From: Hazenella coriacea
GTDB lineage: Bacteria; Bacillota; Bacilli; Thermoactinomycetales; Thermoactinomycetaceae
DNA length: 64,000 bases
Direction of reading: 5' to 3'
NCBI RefSeq assembly: GCF_004341825.1
Contig: NZ_SMAG01000009.1
Location: forward strand, 53,057-117,056
In this document: piece by piece, positions 52,651-61,772 of the stretch
How positions within the stretch are numbered: position 1 is the first letter of the stretch
How the letters are laid out: every line of letters begins with the position of its first letter
The notes under the pieces: generated by a model
What the model saw: the letters and a program-made list of their open reading frames with translations, nothing else
Told to the model about the DNA's origin: nothing
Databases searched by the model: none
Made by a program: the position numbers and the translations under genes

Positions 52651-53913
52651 ATGCAAACAGTTTTGGTTTTTATCCTCGTTCTCAGTCTATTAGTTTTCAT
52701 TCATGAACTTGGACACTTCTTATTTGCTAAGCGTGCAGGCATTCTTGTTCGTGAATTTGCGATTGGTTTTGGACCCAAAGTATTTTCGAAAATGAGTGGA
52801 GAGACTCTTTATTCGATTCGTGCTCTACCCCTTGGGGGTTATGTACGAATGGCTGGAGAAGATCCAGAAGTGATTGATATTCAAACGGGGAAATTGGTCT
52901 ATGCAACCCGTAATGAGAATGGTTATGTGAACCATATCTATCTATATGAACCACCTCAGATTGAACAAGAATTACTCGTCGGTCGTGTGATCGATACCGA
53001 TTTGGAAGATCAGTTGTACATCGTTCTTGAAGATCAAAATGAACAAGAAGCTCGTTATAAGATTGATCCCAAAGCTTTTGTTCATCACAGTGAAAAGTCT
53101 ATGATGCAAATTGCCCCTTTGGATCGTCAATTTGGTTCAAAATCAGTTGGACAAAAAGCGATGACGATTTTTGCAGGGCCTCTATTTAATATCGTTTTAA
53201 CCATCATCCTGTTTGCTATTTTTACATGGGTAACTGGAGTTGAGTATCAATTACCTGTTAATAAAGTTCAACCAGGGAAGCCTGCTGAAGTTGCTGGAAT
53301 TCAGCAGGGTGATATCATCGTTGCTGTTAATGGTAATGAAGTGCATACCACGGAGAAGTTACGTTATAACTTGTTTGAATCCAAAGGACAACCGGTACAG
53401 ATTACCGTAAAAAGAGGCGGCGAAACAAAGAACTTTACGATGACACCTGAGAAAGAGGGCGAGATCTATCTCATTGGTGCAGAATTTCGCGTTGACCAGA
53501 TGAAACGTGAGGCATCATTCCTCGAAGTGATCACGAGCGGATTTACGAAGACCTATGAACTGACTGTCTTGATTTTAGATGGATTTGGTAAGCTGATAAC
53601 AGGACAATTATCTATGAATAGTTTAGCTGGACCGGTTCAGATGGGAAGTATTACTGGGAAAGCGGCTGAGGGTGGAATTATCCCACTAATTCATTGGACT
53701 GCATTACTCAGTTTGAATTTAGGGATTTTCAATCTCTTGCCAATCCCTGCCTTAGATGGAAGTCGCCTTGTCTTTATTGGCTTGGAAGCAGTTAGAGGAC
53801 GTCCAGTTAATCCTAATAAAGAGAGTATGGTTCACTTTGTTGGTTTTGCACTACTGATGATGCTGATGTTTGTGGTTACTTTTAATGATATTAAAAAGGT
53901 TTTCTTTACTTAA
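52651..53913 (+). CDS. rasP: Site-2 protease RasP/RseP
   Basis: This intramembrane zinc metalloprotease cuts anti-sigma factors and signal-peptide remnants. The 420-residue protein has HExxH in FIHELGHFLFAK in the first membrane segment, GGYVRMAGEDPE, a PDZ domain (about residues 205-275, VQPGKPAEVAGIQQGDIIVAVNG), and the third metal ligand in FNLLPIPALDGSRL. Four membrane segments are visible. About 60 residues between GGYVRMAGEDPE and MQIAPLDRQF are longer than in Gram-negatives, as usual in Bacillales. GGTGGTG lies before the ATG. Confidence 0.96.
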   Translation: MQTVLVFILVLSLLVFIHELGHFLFAKRAGILVREFAIGFGPKVFSKMSGETLYSIRALPLGGYVRMAGEDPEVIDIQTGKLVYATRNENGYVNHIYLYEPPQIEQELLVGRVIDTDLEDQLYIVLEDQNEQEARYKIDPKAFVHHSEKSMMQIAPLDRQFGSKSVGQKAMTIFAGPLFNIVLTIILFAIFTWVTGVEYQLPVNKVQPGKPAEVAGIQQGDIIVAVNGNEVHTTEKLRYNLFESKGQPVQITVKRGGETKNFTMTPEKEGEIYLIGAEFRVDQMKREASFLEVITSGFTKTYELTVLILDGFGKLITGQLSMNSLAGPVQMGSITGKAAEGGIIPLIHWTALLSLNLGIFNLLPIPALDGSRLVFIGLEAVRGRPVNPNKESMVHFVGFALLMMLMFVVTFNDIKKVFFT

Positions 53914-53972
53914 AATGGTTGCCGAAAAAGAACGTAATCTTCTATTGTTTGAACTTCAATGAGCTTTAACGG

Positions 53973-54017
53973 CAAACCCAGTACTCCTACTTTTAGTGGG
54001 GAACTGGGTTTGTTTTA
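53973..54017 (+). terminator. Terminator after rasP
   Basis: AAACCCAGT pairs with ACTGGGTTT around a loop of about 20 bases that has its own small pairing (CTCCTAC/GTGGGGA); TGTTTT follows. Confidence 0.7.
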
Positions 54018-54243
54018 TAGCTTCTCTTAAGGATTATTCACTTTAATTGAAGTTACATGGACTGGTTCAGCATCAGTCTCATTAATTTTGAGTAGAATTT
54101 CATCTAACAAGATTTCTGTAAAGAACAAGCTTGGGTAAACTACACTTTTTAATAAAGTTGATTGTGCCGTGGAGCGATGTAAGTTACTATATTAGAAACC
54201 GAGAAGCTCCTCGATGATGGAAAGATAGAAATGAGGGAATATT
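54018..54243. other. Upstream region of proS
   Basis: About 225 bases with no gene. I looked for a T-box leader (specifier stem, AGGGTGG core, terminator), which often precedes aminoacyl-tRNA synthetase genes, and found none. Confidence 0.5.
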
Positions 54244-55944
54244 ATGCGCCAAAAACATGCTCTAATTCCTACGTTACGTACAGTTTCAGAAGCTGAGATG
54301 ATCAGCCATCAGTTGATGTTACGTGCTGGAATGATTCGCCAACTCGCTGCAGGAGTTTACACTTACTTACCGCTTGCCTATCGAGTGTTACATAAAGTAG
54401 AAACGATTATACGAGAAGAAATGGATGCCATTGGTGCCCAACAATTGTTGTTACCTGCTCTTCACCCATCCGAATTATGGGAAGAGACAGGACGTTATGC
54501 CAACTATGGACCAGAGCTAGTGAAGCTTAAAGACCGTCATGAGCGTCCTTTTGTATTAGGACCTACTCATGAAGAGGTCATCACAGATTTGTTACGTGAT
54601 GAAATTAATTCATATAAAAAACTGCCCATGTCTCTTTATCAGATTCAAACCAAGTTTCGGGATGAACGAAGACCTCGCTCTGGTCTGTTACGTGGTCGAG
54701 AATTTATCATGAAAGATGCATATTCATTCCATGCTGATCGGACCTCCTTGGATGAAACCTATCAGGATTTTTATGATGCCTATACCAAGATCTTTACCCG
54801 CTGTGGACTTAACTTCCGTGCTGTTGAAGCGGATTCAGGAGCCATTGGCGGGAAAGGAACACATGAATTTATGGCTTTCTCAGATGCAGGGGAAGATTTA
54901 ATTGCCATGTGTGATTCATGTGATTATGCAGCGAATACAGAGATGGCTGAAGTGGTCGGGAAAGCAGAAGTTCAAGACAAAGAACCTGCTCCAGAGAGAG
55001 AAAAAGTATCAACCCCTTCCAAAGGGACGATTCAAGAAGTTTCTGCATTCTTAAATGTTCCTGTTGAACAGTTAGTGAAAAGTCTCCTCTTTATCGTGGA
55101 TGGAACTCCTGTTCTTGTATTGGTTCGTGGTGACCATGAAGTGAATGATGTGAAAGTGAAAAATTTATTCGATGCTAGCGTTTGTGAACTAGCTGATGAA
55201 GAAACCGTTCGTCGTGTAACAGGAGCGCCTAGTGGATTTGTAGGACCTGTTGGTTTAAAAGAAAAAGTACAGATCCTTGCGGATCAAGCTGTGATGGAAC
55301 TGAATGATTTTGTAGTGGGTGCTAATGAGATAGATGCCCATCTCATGCATGTGCAGGTAGGACGTGATTTTAGTGTAGATCAAGTAGTCGATCTGCGAAT
55401 GATTGTTGAAGGAGATGCTTGTCCTCGTTGTGGAGGTAAGATTCATTTCCAGCGCGGAATTGAAGTGGGGCATGTATTTAAATTAGGTACACGCTATAGT
55501 GAAGCGATGAATGCGAATGTTCTCGATCCACAAGGCAAAGAGCAACCTTTTATTATGGGATGTTACGGAATTGGAGTTTCAAGAATCGTGGCTTCAATCG
55601 TGGAACAACACCATGATGAGCATGGAATCACTTGGCCTATGGAAGTGGCACCCTATACCGTTCATCTGATTGCAGTAAATATGAAAAATGAAGAACAAGC
55701 GAAAGTAGCTGAAGAGCTATACCAAGAATTACAAAAAGCAAGGCTCGAAGTATTATTTGATGATCGTCCTGAACGGGCGGGTGTCAAATTTAAAGATGCG
55801 GATCTCTTAGGGATTCCAGTCCGTGTAACCGTTGGAGCAAAAGTTGGCGACGGCATCGTTGAAATCAAGTGTCGGAAAACTGGAGATACCCAAGAAATAC
55901 GTGTACAAGAAGTAACGAATGAACTGCTTAACTGGCTGAAATAA
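54244..55944 (+). CDS. proS: Prolyl-tRNA synthetase
   Basis: ProRS charges tRNA-Pro. The 566-residue class II enzyme starts with [28 protein letters not shown]. It has motif 2 [26 protein letters not shown], the editing (INS) domain at about residues 225-405, and motif 3 [11 protein letters not shown] with the anticodon-binding domain at the end. Bacterial-type length. GAGGGA precedes the ATG. In B. subtilis polC follows; here an acyl-CoA synthetase lies next on the opposite strand. Confidence 0.98.
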   Translation: MRQKHALIPTLRTVSEAEMISHQLMLRAGMIRQLAAGVYTYLPLAYRVLHKVETIIREEMDAIGAQQLLLPALHPSELWEETGRYANYGPELVKLKDRHERPFVLGPTHEEVITDLLRDEINSYKKLPMSLYQIQTKFRDERRPRSGLLRGREFIMKDAYSFHADRTSLDETYQDFYDAYTKIFTRCGLNFRAVEADSGAIGGKGTHEFMAFSDAGEDLIAMCDSCDYAANTEMAEVVGKAEVQDKEPAPEREKVSTPSKGTIQEVSAFLNVPVEQLVKSLLFIVDGTPVLVLVRGDHEVNDVKVKNLFDASVCELADEETVRRVTGAPSGFVGPVGLKEKVQILADQAVMELNDFVVGANEIDAHLMHVQVGRDFSVDQVVDLRMIVEGDACPRCGGKIHFQRGIEVGHVFKLGTRYSEAMNANVLDPQGKEQPFIMGCYGIGVSRIVASIVEQHHDEHGITWPMEVAPYTVHLIAVNMKNEEQAKVAEELYQELQKARLEVLFDDRPERAGVKFKDADLLGIPVRVTVGAKVGDGIVEIKCRKTGDTQEIRVQEVTNELLNWLK

Positions 55945-55964
55945 GCGGCATAAATGATATAACG

Positions 55965-56011
55965 CAATGACTTGTTGCCCAATATGAGAGTAACAAGTCA
56001 TTGTTTTTTTT
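55965..56011 (+). terminator. Terminator after proS
   Basis: A perfect 12-bp stem (CAATGACTTGTT with AACAAGTCATTG) with a 15-nt loop is followed by eight T. Confidence 0.9.
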
Positions 56012-56420
56012 ATGGCAGTACTCCGAGCTTTAATGATCCAAAAAGGTTTAATGACAAAGACTAAACTGATGAGACAACATAGGAGTATAAATACCATCAG
56101 TAGAAAAAAACATATAAAGACCACTCCTTCAGAAAATATTTAATAATCATAAATATAGACACTTTGATGAACTGGAGAGTAAGTTGTGTAATTCTAATTA
56201 TATGGATGTTTTAATAACGTTGTAGGAGCAGTGGTTTATCTAAAATAGTTTTTTGGATAAGTATATTGTTTTTACATTATAGGTCATATGATCCTCTTTT
56301 TTAGTTTTCAGAGAATATGCTAAAAACCACTATCTTTGTTTAAAGAAGTGGTTTTTAGCGTGGATCGAATCGTATCTTAAATCAAAGTTGAAAATCGATA
56401 TTCTATACCTGTTTGAATGC
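56012..56420. other. Convergent intergenic region
   Basis: About 400 AT-rich bases between proS and the acyl-CoA synthetase gene. Apart from the hairpin at 56319-56359 I see no gene or RNA. Confidence 0.4.
56319..56359 (-). terminator. Terminator of the acyl-CoA synthetase gene (bidirectional)
   Basis: GCTAAAAACCACT-TCTTT pairs with AAAGA-AGTGGTTTTTAGC with one bulge. It is a long stem with internal A and T tracts. Confidence 0.7.
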
Positions 56421-58007
56421 TTAGTTGATTTTGCGTTGTGAGTCTCCCCATAGCTGGTTTCGAAGATGTACTTTTTGAATTTTTCCAGATGCTGTTTTTG
56501 GTAATTCATCCATAAAAGTGATTGAAGTAGGACATTTGAAATGGGCTAGCTTTTGTCGAGCGAAAGCAATCATTCCTTCTTCTGACAATTCAGCACCTGG
56601 ACGAGAAACAATAATAGCATGAGGAGTTTCACCCCATTTTTCATGAGGCATAGCAATGACTGCAGCTTCTAGTACATCAGGGTGATCATAGAAAACGCCT
56701 TCAACCTCAATGGAAGAAATATTCTCTCCTCCACTGATAATGATGTCTTTTTTTCGATCTACAATGTCGATATTTCCTCTTGAATCCATCACTGCCATAT
56801 CACCAGTGTGAAGCCATCCATTGATAATCGTGGTTCGAGTAGCTTCTTCATTTTTCCAATACCCTTTCATCACGCCGTTACTACGCACAATCAATTCTCC
56901 GATTTCTTGTCCATCACAAGCAACATCCTCACCAAGGTCATTCACTACCCTCACTTCACAACCAATTAGGGGAATACCAGCTTTTGCTTTGGTTCGATAA
57001 TGATATTCTTTGGGCTCTTCTTGATGATGGGAACGGATATAGGAAATTGTTGAAAGAGGGGAAGACTCTGTCATCCCATATACTTGAACAAATTCCCATC
57101 CCAAATCTTCTTCTACTCGCGTAATAAAGGCTTGTGGTGGTGCAGAACCAGCGATCACTACTCGGACTTGTTGTGGAATCGTAGGTTTGATTTCTTGATG
57201 TTTCACTAGAATAGCATTTAAAACAGTAGGCGCCATATGCATGACAGTGACCCCATGTTTAACCATTTTATCCAAGATGAGAGTGGGATCTGCTTTACGG
57301 AGCATCACTTGGGTTGCGCCGTTTGCTGTGTAGTAGAATGGTGAGCCCCAACCGTTCACATGAAACATAGGAAGAATGTGTAATAAAACATCTTGGTCTG
57401 TCACACGTAAATGGTGTTGTGATGATAAAGCATGTAGATAATTATTACGATGCGTTAACATGACCCCTTTAGGTTGACCTGTTGTTCCACTTGTATATAA
57501 CAAGCTACAAACATCATCCTCGGATAACTGTTCCCGTTTAAATGGAGTCGTAGGAAAAGATTGAAGCCAAGGATTGTATGCAATTAAACCGCTTTCATTT
57601 TTTTGGCCGTAATGAATGATAATCTCTGTAACTGTTGTTAATTGCTTGCGGATGGGTTCGATTAAATGATACAGCTCTGCATCAACAAATAAAACTTTAC
57701 TTTCACTATGATTTAAAATATAAAGATAGTCTTGGGGAGTCAAACGAATATTTAATGGAACCATAATTGCTCCTAGTTGAAAGATTCCATAGAATCCTTC
57801 TAGCATTTCCAATGTGTTTGGAGCTAAATAGGCTACCCGATCCCCTTTAGTCACTCCAAGGGCTTTTAAAGCGTGTGACAATTGGTTGACACGATCATTG
57901 AGCTCTTGGTATGTATAGACTTGATCTTCGTTTACAATCGCTTTTTTATCACCATACAATTTAACTGCTCTGTCTAAAAAATGAGTTAATATTAAAGGTA
58001 CATTCAT
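56421..58007 (-). CDS. AMP-forming acyl-CoA synthetase (fatty-acid-CoA ligase family)
   Basis: The 528-residue enzyme activates a carboxylic acid through an acyl-AMP to acyl-CoA. Motifs: P-loop LLYTSGTTGQPKGVMLTHRN, VQVYGMTESSP, GWLHTGDMAVMDSRGNIDIVDRKKDIIISGGENISSIEVE (A5-A8 region; first 20 residues are enough to place it) and the C-terminal catalytic Lys in LPKTASGKIQK. It is cytosolic, with no membrane span. Medium- or long-chain fatty acids are likely substrates, but chain length cannot be read. Next to a dicarboxylate transporter, not to beta-oxidation genes. Confidence 0.88.
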   Translation of the reverse strand: MNVPLILTHFLDRAVKLYGDKKAIVNEDQVYTYQELNDRVNQLSHALKALGVTKGDRVAYLAPNTLEMLEGFYGIFQLGAIMVPLNIRLTPQDYLYILNHSESKVLFVDAELYHLIEPIRKQLTTVTEIIIHYGQKNESGLIAYNPWLQSFPTTPFKREQLSEDDVCSLLYTSGTTGQPKGVMLTHRNNYLHALSSQHHLRVTDQDVLLHILPMFHVNGWGSPFYYTANGATQVMLRKADPTLILDKMVKHGVTVMHMAPTVLNAILVKHQEIKPTIPQQVRVVIAGSAPPQAFITRVEEDLGWEFVQVYGMTESSPLSTISYIRSHHQEEPKEYHYRTKAKAGIPLIGCEVRVVNDLGEDVACDGQEIGELIVRSNGVMKGYWKNEEATRTTIINGWLHTGDMAVMDSRGNIDIVDRKKDIIISGGENISSIEVEGVFYDHPDVLEAAVIAMPHEKWGETPHAIIVSRPGAELSEEGMIAFARQKLAHFKCPTSITFMDELPKTASGKIQKVHLRNQLWGDSQRKIN

Positions 58008-58549
58008 GGTAACACCCCTTCAGATAGAATAGGAATTAGTTAAATTTTTAATTTATTCTATCATAAAGTAAACAGGATTGATATACAATAAGATTTATTG
58101 TTATAATACATGGCAGATATATGAACAACTGAGCTATATAACAAAACCTAGAGAAAGTGATGGATTCTGTATGTGTTCTTTGTAGAGATATCTTAGTTTA
58201 TAACATGAATATGATCAATAAAGATCGAGCGTTGCTAATTGTTTTTGAATTCGCTTTCAATTAGGTGTGATCGATCCTTCAGCCTATTTAGGAGTTTATA
58301 GAACTTTAAAAGTTTGATCTGGTGATTTTTTTAGTGGAATTAAATTATAGATGATTAAGGAATCTGAATGTATAGTATAAAAGTGTGCGTGATTTTTCTA
58401 TTTGAAGAAAACATATAGCCATACACAGTTTTTAAATATATATCAATTGGGTAAGTTTGGCATCGATCATTTAAAGAGTATTTACGTAGTTGGAACTGGT
58501 AGAGGAGGGGATGCAAGTATAAATATTAATTTCCATTTATATAAATGTA
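58008..58549. other. Divergent intergenic region, no clear gene
   Basis: About 540 AT-rich bases between the acyl-CoA synthetase and the symporter. A 63-codon frame from 58402 has no ribosome site and is not accepted as a gene. Confidence 0.45.
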
Positions 58550-58578
58550 TTGAAATGATAGTTTATACCTACTATTAT
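58550..58578 (+). promoter_or_regulatory. Promoter of the dicarboxylate symporter gene
   Basis: TTGAAA and TATTAT are separated by exactly 17 bases; the predicted start is near 58585, just ahead of a cre site. Confidence 0.65.
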
Positions 58579-58588
58579 AGAAATACAT

Positions 58589-58602
58589 TGTAAACGTTTT
58601 CG
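58589..58602 (+). promoter_or_regulatory. cre site (CcpA)
   Basis: TGTAAACGTTTTCG agrees with the cre consensus TGWAANCGNTNWCA at 13 of 14 positions. It overlaps the first transcribed bases, a typical position for catabolite repression. Confidence 0.65.
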
Positions 58603-58619
58603 TAAATTAGGAGGTAGTT

Positions 58620-60254
58620 ATGAGCACATCAAATGTAATAGGTAGATGGTGGAATTATGCTTGGGGACTCCATCATCAAGCCAAAGATCTACTCCGCTTT
58701 AGTGTAGGAGTAACCCCATCAGGTTCACCTGATCAAATCAAGACGAAAGTGGATTTAAATACTAGTAAGCCTCCAAGCTTTAAACCACATCAAAAAATAG
58801 GGCTTTTTCTTGGACCACTACTTTTTATACTAATCTATTTTTTTGGCTCTTTTCCTGGAATGAGTGAACAAGCTCAAGCTGTATTGGCTTGTACCGTTTG
58901 GATTGCGACCTGGTGGATTACTGAAGCGATTCCAATTCCAGCTACGTCCTTATTACCAATTATACTTTTTCCTCTGACAGGTGCTTTAAAAGTGAAAGAG
59001 GCGACCGCTTCTTATGGAGATCCTACGATTTTCTTATTTATGGGTGGATTTATGATTGCTCTTACACTTGAAAGATGGAATCTACATAAGCGGATCGCAT
59101 TAAATGTTATTTCGTGGGTTGGTACGAAGACGGACCGCATCGTATTAGGAAGTATGATTGCTACAGGGTTTTTATCTATGTGGATTTCCAACACAGCTAC
59201 TGCGGTAATGATGGTCCCGATTGGGTTAGCGATTATTTATCAGCTAGCTGAGACGATGAAAAACAATGGAAATGTGGATATTACTCCTGGGAATTTTCCT
59301 TTTGGTAAATCATTAATGCTTGGGATTGCTTATTCAGCCTCCATTGGGGGATTAGGCACACTGATTGGAACACCTCCCAATGCTATCTTTGCGGCACAAG
59401 TATCTAAATTATTTAATGTTGAGATTTCATTTGCTTCTTGGATGATGTTTGGTGTTCCACTTGTTGTTGTACTGCTTACATTGACTTGGTTGTATCTAGT
59501 AAAAGTTGCATTTCCAATGAAATCAGTTGAGATCCCTGGAGGTCGTGAAGTAATTAAAAAAGAACTTCAATCATTGGGAGGTTTTTCAACTGAAGAAAAA
59601 ATGGTGGCAACCATTTTCGCATTAACGGCTTTAGCATGGATCACGAGGGACTTTTTGTTAGAAGATTTGATCAAGGGTATTGATGATACATTGATCGCGA
59701 TTATTGCAGCGCTTGTTTTATTTATACTTCCAGCACCAAATCATCGAGGAACTCGATTACTCGATTGGGATACTGCTAAAAATATTCCATGGGGAATTCT
59801 GCTACTATTTGGTGGAGGTTTAGCAATTGCAGCTGGATTTAAAGAGTCTGGATTAGCTAAGTGGATTGGAGAACAGTTAACTTCGCTAGAGGGAATTCCT
59901 TATTTACTCCTTCTGGTTGTAGTTGTAGCACTGGTCATTTTCTTGACAGAAATCACCTCAAATACAGCTACAGCTACTATGATGTTCCCGATTATGGCTT
60001 CTTTTGCAGCTGCGCTTTCTGTTCATCCATATGGATTTATGGTAGGTGCAGGAATTGCCGCTTCTTGTGCATTTATGTTGCCTGTAGCCACCCCGCCGAA
60101 TGCAGTTGTGTTTGGTTCAGGGTATATAAAGATCGGTGACATGGTTAAAGCTGGTTTCTGGTTAAATATCATCTCTATTTTAGTTATTGTTGCTGCTATT
60201 TACTTCATCTTGCCAATGGCATGGGGAATTGATCTTCAGGCTCCAATGAAATAG
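58620..60254 (+). CDS. sdcS: Sodium/dicarboxylate symporter (DASS/SLC13, SdcS-like)
   Basis: The 544-residue membrane protein imports C4-dicarboxylates with sodium. It has an ~55-residue polar N-terminus and then about eleven membrane segments. The two DASS sodium/substrate motifs are WISNTATAVMMVP and EITSNTATATMMFP (SNT repeats), with LIGTPPNAIF and VATPPNAVVFGSG as the paired TPPN loops. The sequence follows S. aureus SdcS closely from memory. AGGAGG precedes the ATG. Imported succinate, fumarate or malate would feed the TCA cycle with sucCD; the cre site fits this. Confidence 0.9.
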   Translation: MSTSNVIGRWWNYAWGLHHQAKDLLRFSVGVTPSGSPDQIKTKVDLNTSKPPSFKPHQKIGLFLGPLLFILIYFFGSFPGMSEQAQAVLACTVWIATWWITEAIPIPATSLLPIILFPLTGALKVKEATASYGDPTIFLFMGGFMIALTLERWNLHKRIALNVISWVGTKTDRIVLGSMIATGFLSMWISNTATAVMMVPIGLAIIYQLAETMKNNGNVDITPGNFPFGKSLMLGIAYSASIGGLGTLIGTPPNAIFAAQVSKLFNVEISFASWMMFGVPLVVVLLTLTWLYLVKVAFPMKSVEIPGGREVIKKELQSLGGFSTEEKMVATIFALTALAWITRDFLLEDLIKGIDDTLIAIIAALVLFILPAPNHRGTRLLDWDTAKNIPWGILLLFGGGLAIAAGFKESGLAKWIGEQLTSLEGIPYLLLLVVVVALVIFLTEITSNTATATMMFPIMASFAAALSVHPYGFMVGAGIAASCAFMLPVATPPNAVVFGSGYIKIGDMVKAGFWLNIISILVIVAAIYFILPMAWGIDLQAPMK

Positions 60255-60277
60255 AAGAATCTTTCGCAAGTTTTTCC

Positions 60278-60306
60278 GCCAACCACCTCCATCGTGGTTG
60301 GCTTTT
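60278..60306 (+). terminator. Terminator after sdcS
   Basis: A perfect 9-bp stem (GCCAACCAC with GTGGTTGGC), 7-nt loop, then TTTT. Confidence 0.85.
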
Positions 60307-60349
60307 ATTATGTGAATGGATCATAAAATATTTATTTGTAAAAAAGGTA

Positions 60350-60378
60350 TTGCTTTATTACATAATCCATGGTAAAGT
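60350..60378 (+). promoter_or_regulatory. Promoter of the tRNA cluster
   Basis: TTGCTT and TAAAGT are separated by 17 bases with TGG before the -10; predicted start about 23 bases before the first tRNA. Confidence 0.55.
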
Positions 60379-60407
60379 ATTGACTTGTGAGCAACTTGAT
60401 TTCTTAA

Positions 60408-60484
<77 letters not shown>

Positions 60485-60495
60485 GAGTATAAGAT

Positions 60496-60571
60496 GGGGC
60501 TATAGCTCAGCTGGGAGAGCGCCTGCCTTGCAAGCAGGAGGTCAGCGGTTCGATCCCGCTTAGCTCCACCA
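60496..60571 (+). tRNA. tRNA-Ala (TGC)
   Basis: A 76-nt cloverleaf with acceptor GGGGCTA/TAGCTCC, anticodon TGC at 60529-60531, and encoded CCA. Confidence 0.96.
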
Positions 60572-60577
60572 ATATAT

Positions 60578-60662
60578 GGAGGGATACCAAAGTGGCCAAA
60601 TGGGGCGGACTGTAAATCCGCTGGCTTCGCCTTCGTAGGTTCGAATCCTACTCCCTCCACCA
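60578..60662 (+). tRNA. tRNA-Tyr (GTA)
   Basis: An 85-nt class II tRNA with long variable arm (CTGGCTTCGCCTTCG region), acceptor GGAGGGA/TCCCTCC, anticodon GTA at 60612-60614, encoded CCA. Confidence 0.96.
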
Positions 60663-60679
60663 CTTACTCTTATAAAGAT

Positions 60680-60754
60680 TGGGGAGTAGCCAAGCGGTAA
60701 GGCAACGGACTTTGACTCCGTCATGCGTAGGTTCGATCCCTACCTCCCCAGCCA
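60680..60754 (+). tRNA. tRNA-Gln (TTG)
   Basis: Acceptor TGGGGAG/CTCCCCA, anticodon TTG at 60712-60714, encoded CCA. The U1-A72 pair is typical of tRNA-Gln. Confidence 0.95.
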
Positions 60755-60765
60755 TTTTATTTTAT

Positions 60766-60841
60766 GAGCCATTAGCTCAGTTGGTAGAGCATCTGACTTT
60801 TAATCAGAGGGTCGAAGGTTCGAGTCCTTCATGGCTCACCA
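60766..60841 (+). tRNA. tRNA-Lys (TTT)
   Basis: Acceptor GAGCCAT/ATGGCTC, anticodon TTT at 60799-60801, encoded CCA. Confidence 0.96.
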
Positions 60842-60853
60842 TAATGATCACTT

Positions 60854-60937
60854 GCGGGTGTGGCGGAATTGGCAGACGCACTAGATTTAGGTTCTAGCGC
60901 CTCAGGCGTGGGGGTTCAAGTCCCTCCACCCGCACCA
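60854..60937 (+). tRNA. tRNA-Leu (TAG)
   Basis: Class II tRNA with acceptor GCGGGTG/CACCCGC, anticodon TAG at 60888-60890, long variable arm (CGCCTCAGGCG), encoded CCA. Confidence 0.96.
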
Positions 60938-60963
60938 AGAATCTACTATATATTCATTTTAAT

Positions 60964-61050
60964 GCGGTCGTGGTGGAACTGGCAGACACGCTATCTTGAG
61001 GGGGTAGTGGTCTTATGACCATGCGAGTTCGAGTCTCGCCGACCGCACCA
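60964..61050 (+). tRNA. tRNA-Leu (GAG)
   Basis: Class II tRNA with acceptor GCGGTCG/CGACCGC, anticodon GAG at 60998-61000, long variable arm (TGGTCTTATGACCA), encoded CCA. Second leucine isoacceptor in the cluster. Confidence 0.95.
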
Positions 61051-61055
61051 ATGAT

Positions 61056-61129
61056 GCGGGTGTAGTTCAGTGGTAGAACATCGGCCTTCCAAGCCGTTTG
61101 CGAGGGTTCGATTCCCTTCACCCGCTCCA
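61056..61129 (+). tRNA. tRNA-Gly (TCC)
   Basis: Acceptor GCGGGTG/CACCCGC, anticodon TCC at 61088-61090, encoded CCA. Confidence 0.95.
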
Positions 61130-61133
61130 ATAT

Positions 61134-61208
61134 TCCTCAGTAGCTCAATGGTAGAGCGCCCGGCTGTTAACCGGTAGGTTGCAGGTTCGAGTCCTGCCTG
61201 AGGAGCCA
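61134..61208 (+). tRNA. tRNA-Asn (GTT)
   Basis: Acceptor TCCTCAG/CTGAGGA, anticodon GTT at 61166-61168, discriminator G and encoded CCA. Confidence 0.95.
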
Positions 61209-61209
61209 T

Positions 61210-61285
61210 GCTTCCTTAGCTCAGTTGGCAGAGCGCTTCCATGGTAAGGAAGAGGTCACCAGTTCGAGCCTGGTAGGAAGCTCCA
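61210..61285 (+). tRNA. tRNA-Thr (GGT)
   Basis: Acceptor GCTTCCT/AGGAAGC, anticodon GGT at 61243-61245, encoded CCA. Only one base separates it from tRNA-Asn. Confidence 0.95.
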
Positions 61286-61289
61286 GCAT

Positions 61290-61366
61290 GGCCCGTTGGT
61301 GAAGCGGTTTAACACACCAGCCTTTCACGCTGGCATGCAGGGGTTCGAATCCCCTACGGGTCACCA
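61290..61366 (+). tRNA. tRNA-Glu (TTC)
   Basis: Acceptor GGCCCGT/ACGGGTC, anticodon TTC at 61324-61326, encoded CCA. Confidence 0.95.
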
Positions 61367-61383
61367 TTGACTTTTAAAGAATT

Positions 61384-61459
61384 GGACGGTTAGCTCAGCT
61401 GGGAGAGCATCTGCCTTACAAGCAGAGGGTCGGCGGTTCGATCCCGTCACCGTCCACCA
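61384..61459 (+). tRNA. tRNA-Val (TAC)
   Basis: Acceptor GGACGGT/ACCGTCC, anticodon TAC at 61417-61419, encoded CCA. Confidence 0.96.
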
Positions 61460-61462
61460 TGT

Positions 61463-61539
61463 GGAGCTGTGGTGTAGAGGCCTAACATGCCTGCCTGTCA
61501 CGCAGGAGATCGCGGGTTCGAATCCCGTCAGCTCCGCCA
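61463..61539 (+). tRNA. tRNA-Asp (GTC)
   Basis: Acceptor GGAGCTG/CAGCTCC, anticodon GTC at 61497-61499, discriminator G, encoded CCA. Confidence 0.95.
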
Positions 61540-61548
61540 CTTATTTAT

Positions 61549-61625
61549 GGCGGTCGTGGCGAAGTGGTTAACGCACTGGATTGTGGCTCCAGCATTCGTG
61601 GGTTCGATTCCCATCGATCGCCCCA
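61549..61625 (+). tRNA. tRNA-His (GTG)
   Basis: Anticodon GTG at 61583-61585. The extra 5' G (G-1) opposite C73 that is diagnostic of tRNA-His is encoded. Acceptor GCGGTCG/CGATCGC with one G-U, encoded CCA. Confidence 0.95.
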
Positions 61626-61635
61626 TTATATATTT

Positions 61636-61710
61636 GCGGAAGTGGCTCAGGGGTAGAGCATCGCCTTGCCAAGGCGAGGGTCGCGGGTTCGAATCCCGTC
61701 TTCCGCTCCA
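61636..61710 (+). tRNA. tRNA-Gly (GCC)
   Basis: Acceptor GCGGAAG/CTTCCGC, anticodon GCC at 61668-61670, encoded CCA. Last tRNA of the cluster; a terminator follows. Confidence 0.95.
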
Positions 61711-61716
61711 ACACGT

Positions 61717-61752
61717 AAAGACTTGTGGATCATTTCCATAAGTCTTTTTTTG
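61717..61752 (+). terminator. Terminator of the tRNA cluster
   Basis: AAAGACTT-TGGA pairs with TCCA-AAGTCTTT (small internal loop), followed by a run of T. Confidence 0.8.
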
Positions 61753-61772
61753 TTGAACCATGACCATTTAGT

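Noticed and set aside
54018..54243. Possible T-box leader before proS
   Set aside because: No specifier stem, no AGGGTGG core and no terminator adjacent to the start codon.
58402..58593. 63-codon plus-strand frame before sdcS
   Set aside because: TTG start without a ribosome site, and its end overlaps the sdcS promoter and cre site.
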